DNA of 64,000 nt from Clostridium sp. CX1. Lineage in GTDB: Bacteria > Bacillota > Clostridia > Clostridiales > Clostridiaceae. The notes below the pieces were generated by a model that was given only the letters and a program-made list of their open reading frames with translations, was not told the DNA's origin and did no database searches. The stretch is taken from positions 1 to 64,000 of the forward strand of contig NZ_JAODOO010000005.1 in assembly GCF_025398335.1 (NCBI RefSeq), read 5' to 3'. The position numbers and the translations under genes were made by a program. This document shows, in pieces, positions 61,137 to 64,000 of the stretch (the first letter of the stretch is position 1; each line of letters starts with the position of its first letter).

Positions 61137-64000
61137 TTATTTAAGTTTAATTAATAACTGTCCTGACTTAGCCTGTTGTCCTTCCTTAACAAATATTGTT
61201 TCAACAACTCCTGAAACAGCTGCCGCAATATTGGTTTCCATCTTCATAGCTTCAATTACAATCAAGCTGTCTCCCTCTTTTACTGTATCCCCTTCTTTTA
61301 CAAGTATCTTTAATATATTTCCAGGAATACTTGCACCTATTTCTAGGCTATTTTCTGAATCAGCCATAATCATTGTCTCTTCACGCCCTTGAGCTGCAGA
61401 GTTGCTAGACTTATCTTTTATTTTTATATCCCTTCTGTTACCGTTAACCTCAAAGACCACAGTTCTATTTCCCTGTAAATCAATTTTTCCTATTTCCATA
61501 AGCTGAACAATTAGAGTTTTACCTTCAGCTATTTCAATTTCTGAAGTTTCACCTTCTCGTAAGCCATGGAAGAATACATCACTTCCCATACGGCTAAAAT
61601 CTCCGTTTTCTTTGATGTACTTAAGGTAGTTTTCAAACACATCTGGATATAAAGCATAGCTCAGCGATTCTTTGTTAGTGGCTTCTATTTTGTGCTTTTC
61701 TTCTAGATAATTCTTTATCTTACTAAAATCTTCATCTGGTAACATTTCTCCTGGCCTACATGTGATAGGTTTCTCTTCTTTTAATACTATCTTCTGAAGA
61801 TCCTTTGGAAATCCTCCCATTGGCTGACCCATCATACCTTTAAAGTATGATACAGCAGAATCAGGGAAACTCATATTTTTAGCCTTTTCACATATATTCT
61901 CAGTTGTTAAATCATTTTGCACCATAAATATAGCTAAGTCTCCAACCATCTTAGAAGAAGGAGTAACTTTTACAATATCCCCAACCATATGGTTTACTTC
62001 TCTAAACATCTCTTTTACTTCATCAAATCTATGACCTAAGCCAAAGCTTTCAACTTGAGGTTTAAGGTTAGAATACTGTCCTCCTGGTATTTCATACTTA
62101 TATATTTCTGCACTTCCTGTTTTTAGTCCTGATTCAAACTGACTGTAAACCGGTCTAACAGCACTCCAGTAATCAGATAACTTTTGAAGACCATCTAAAT
62201 CTATACCTGTATCTCTCTCTGTATTTTTTAACGCTGCAACTACAGAGTTTAGTGCTGGTTGACTTGTAAGTCCCGATAAGCTATTAAAAGCAGTATCTAC
62301 AATATCCACTCCTGCATGCGCTGCCATAAGCACTGTTGCTACGCCATTTCCTGTAGTATCATGTGTGTGAAGATGAATTGGTATAGATATTTCATTCTTC
62401 AACGCCCTTATAAGCTTTAGTGCTGCATAAGGCTTTAGTAAAGCTGACATATCCTTTATTCCAAGAATATGAGCTCCTGTCTTCTCAATTTCTTTAGCAA
62501 GCTTTATATAATATTCTAAGGTATATTTATCTCTAGACTCATCAAGAATGTCGCCGGTATAGCACATACATGCTTCTGCTACCTTATTTTGTTTTAAGGT
62601 CTCGTCAATAGCCACTTCCATTCCCTTTAACCAGTTTAATGAGTCAAATATTCTAAATACATCTATTCCTGACTCTGCAGATTCCTTTATAAATTCTCTT
62701 ATTACATTGTCTGGGTAATTCTTATATCCTACAGCATTTGCTCCTCTTATAAGCATTTGGAATAATACGTTAGGAACTTTCTTTCTTAATTCAGTAAGCC
62801 TTTCCCAAGGACACTCCTTTAAGAATCTATAGGCAACATCAAAAGTTGCACCTCCCCACATTTCCATGGAGAATAAATCCTTACCAAGTACTGATTGAGC
62901 TTTTGCAATTTTTAGCATATCCTTTGTTCTCATTCTTGTAGCCATAAGCGATTGATGAGCATCTCTCATTGTTGTATCTGTTAAAAGTAACTTGTTCTGA
63001 TCCTTAATCCAGTTAACAAGTCCTTCAGGACCTTGCTCATCTAGTATTTGTTTTGTTCCTCTTAAAGGTTCACTTATATCTACTTTTGGCACTACAGGAA
63101 CATCAAAATCTGTTTTTTGTCCATGAGTTTCATTAACTACCTTCTCACCAATAAATCTTAGCACTCTTAACTCATCATCTGTTCTTGGTGATATATCAAA
63201 GAGTTCAGGATTATCTGCTATAAAGTTAGTATCACATATACCCTTTGCAAATTGTTCATGGTTTAACACATTTATTAGAAAATCAACATTTGTTTTTACT
63301 CCAGAGATTGTCATCTCCTTTATAGAACGAATTGACTTTCTTATTGCATCCTGGAATGTTCTTGACCATGACGTAGTTTTAACCAAAAGGCTGTCATAGT
63401 AAGGGCTTATAACAGCACCAGTGAACCCATTACCTCCATCAAGTCTTATTCCAAAACCAGATCCTGTTCTATATACATCAATTTTTCCGGTGTCTGGTGC
63501 AAAGTTATTAGAAGGGTCTTCCGTAGTTACTCTACACTGAATAGCGAAACCTCTAGGCTTTATATCTTCCTGTGAGCCTATGCCAAGTTCTTCTGAACCT
63601 AAAGAATAACCTTCTGCTATTAAAATTTGACTTTGAACAATATCTATTCCAGTAACCATTTCTGTTACAGTATGTTCAACCTGTATTCTCGGATTCATCT
63701 CTATAAAATAATGATTTCCATTTTTATCTACAAGAAATTCTAGAGTTCCTGCACTTCTGTATCCTACATATTGAGCTATTTTTAGTGCATCTTCGCATAT
63801 AGCTTTTCTCTTTTCCTCAGGTAAGGCTATAGCTGGAGTAAACTCTACAACCTTTTGATGCCTTCTCTGTATTGAACAATCTCTTTCAAAGAGATGAACC
63901 ACATTGCCATATTTATCTGCAAGTATCTGTACTTCTATATGCTTTGGTTTTTCAAGATACTTTTCGATGAATACATCATCTATTCCAAAAGCCTTTTTTG
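61137..64000 (-). CDS. pyc: Pyruvate carboxylase, 3' part (5' end outside window)
   Basis: This biotin enzyme makes oxaloacetate from pyruvate and bicarbonate. The open frame runs without a stop to the window edge: the codons before 63902 encode KKAFGIDDVFIEKYLEKPKH, the ATP-grasp part of biotin carboxylase, so the true start lies outside. In order, the visible parts are the C-terminal end of biotin carboxylase (EMNPRIQVEHTVTE), the carboxyltransferase barrel (LLTDTTMRDAHQSL) and the C-terminal biotinyl domain (EAMKMETN). About 954 of roughly 1145 residues are present. Terminator follows at 61071-61110. Confidence 0.96.
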   Translation of the reverse strand, partial: KKAFGIDDVFIEKYLEKPKHIEVQILADKYGNVVHLFERDCSIQRRHQKVVEFTPAIALPEEKRKAICEDALKIAQYVGYRSAGTLEFLVDKNGNHYFIEMNPRIQVEHTVTEMVTGIDIVQSQILIAEGYSLGSEELGIGSQEDIKPRGFAIQCRVTTEDPSNNFAPDTGKIDVYRTGSGFGIRLDGGNGFTGAVISPYYDSLLVKTTSWSRTFQDAIRKSIRSIKEMTISGVKTNVDFLINVLNHEQFAKGICDTNFIADNPELFDISPRTDDELRVLRFIGEKVVNETHGQKTDFDVPVVPKVDISEPLRGTKQILDEQGPEGLVNWIKDQNKLLLTDTTMRDAHQSLMATRMRTKDMLKIAKAQSVLGKDLFSMEMWGGATFDVAYRFLKECPWERLTELRKKVPNVLFQMLIRGANAVGYKNYPDNVIREFIKESAESGIDVFRIFDSLNWLKGMEVAIDETLKQNKVAEACMCYTGDILDESRDKYTLEYYIKLAKEIEKTGAHILGIKDMSALLKPYAALKLIRALKNEISIPIHLHTHDTTGNGVATVLMAAHAGVDIVDTAFNSLSGLTSQPALNSVVAALKNTERDTGIDLDGLQKLSDYWSAVRPVYSQFESGLKTGSAEIYKYEIPGGQYSNLKPQVESFGLGHRFDEVKEMFREVNHMVGDIVKVTPSSKMVGDLAIFMVQNDLTTENICEKAKNMSFPDSAVSYFKGMMGQPMGGFPKDLQKIVLKEEKPITCRPGEMLPDEDFSKIKNYLEEKHKIEATNKESLSYALYPDVFENYLKYIKENGDFSRMGSDVFFHGLREGETSEIEIAEGKTLIVQLMEIGKIDLQGNRTVVFEVNGNRRDIKIKDKSSNSAAQGREETMIMADSENSLEIGASIPGNILKILVKEGDTVKEGDSLIVIEAMKMETNIAAAVSGVVETIFVKEGQQAKSGQLLIKLK

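Overview
The window is a 64 kb piece of a chromosome from a low-GC, anaerobic Gram-positive bacterium, most likely Clostridium sensu stricto or a close relative. This is inferred from strong AT bias, AGGAGG-type ribosome binding sites, and family content: a clostridial-type LigA, a group B-like [FeFe] hydrogenase, an electron-bifurcating NfnAB pair, Rex, HrcA/CIRCE control of groESL, and a type IV pilus locus behind a cyclic-di-GMP riboswitch. I see no phage, transposon, plasmid or CRISPR sequence. Most genes lie on the minus strand.

Layout. 0.1-3.2 kb: tRNA-Pro with its own promoter, then (minus) a YfcE-type phosphodiesterase, RdgB and RNase PH, plus a PurM/HypE-like protein. 3.3-8.1 kb: an unrecognised 480-aa protein, a 52-aa Cys-rich microprotein, an orphan peptide-binding lipoprotein, and small unknown or membrane proteins. 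8.1-14.8 kb: ligA-pcrA, a YerC/TrpR-like regulator, a candidate small RNA with its own promoter and terminator, an RsuA-type pseudouridine synthase and a lytic transglycosylase. 14.9-20 kb: a seven-repeat Y_Y_Y-like protein divergent from a type I pullulanase, a 60-aa peptide gene and yaiI. 20-25 kb: pgi, then guaB-guaA under a guanine riboswitch.

25-36 kb is the most interesting region. It is a complete minus-strand type IV pilus assembly locus: pilin, PilB, PilC, a PilM-PilN fusion, PilO, a 658-aa pilin fused to a large beta-solenoid-like domain, three minor pilins and the prepilin peptidase. A c-di-GMP-II riboswitch with an overlapping terminator lies upstream of the pilin gene. The PilB N-terminus also looks like a c-di-GMP-binding MshEN domain, so c-di-GMP may act both on transcription and on the motor. 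No PilT is present here.

36-46.5 kb: groESL with CIRCE, two membrane proteins, the hydrogenase, an OGG1-like glycosylase, a C_GCAxxG_C_C protein, nfnA-nfnB and rex; the last genes form a redox-balance neighbourhood. 46.9-50.3 kb: an ABC-F ATPase, a degenerate receiver with a zinc ribbon, a thiamine-binding-family protein and a bacteriohemerythrin. 50.4-57 kb: a LytS/LytTR two-component system divergent from two tandem cstA genes, by analogy a pyruvate sensing and uptake module. 57-64 kb: a PreP-type M16 peptidase, proC, and the 3' part of pyruvate carboxylase running off the window.
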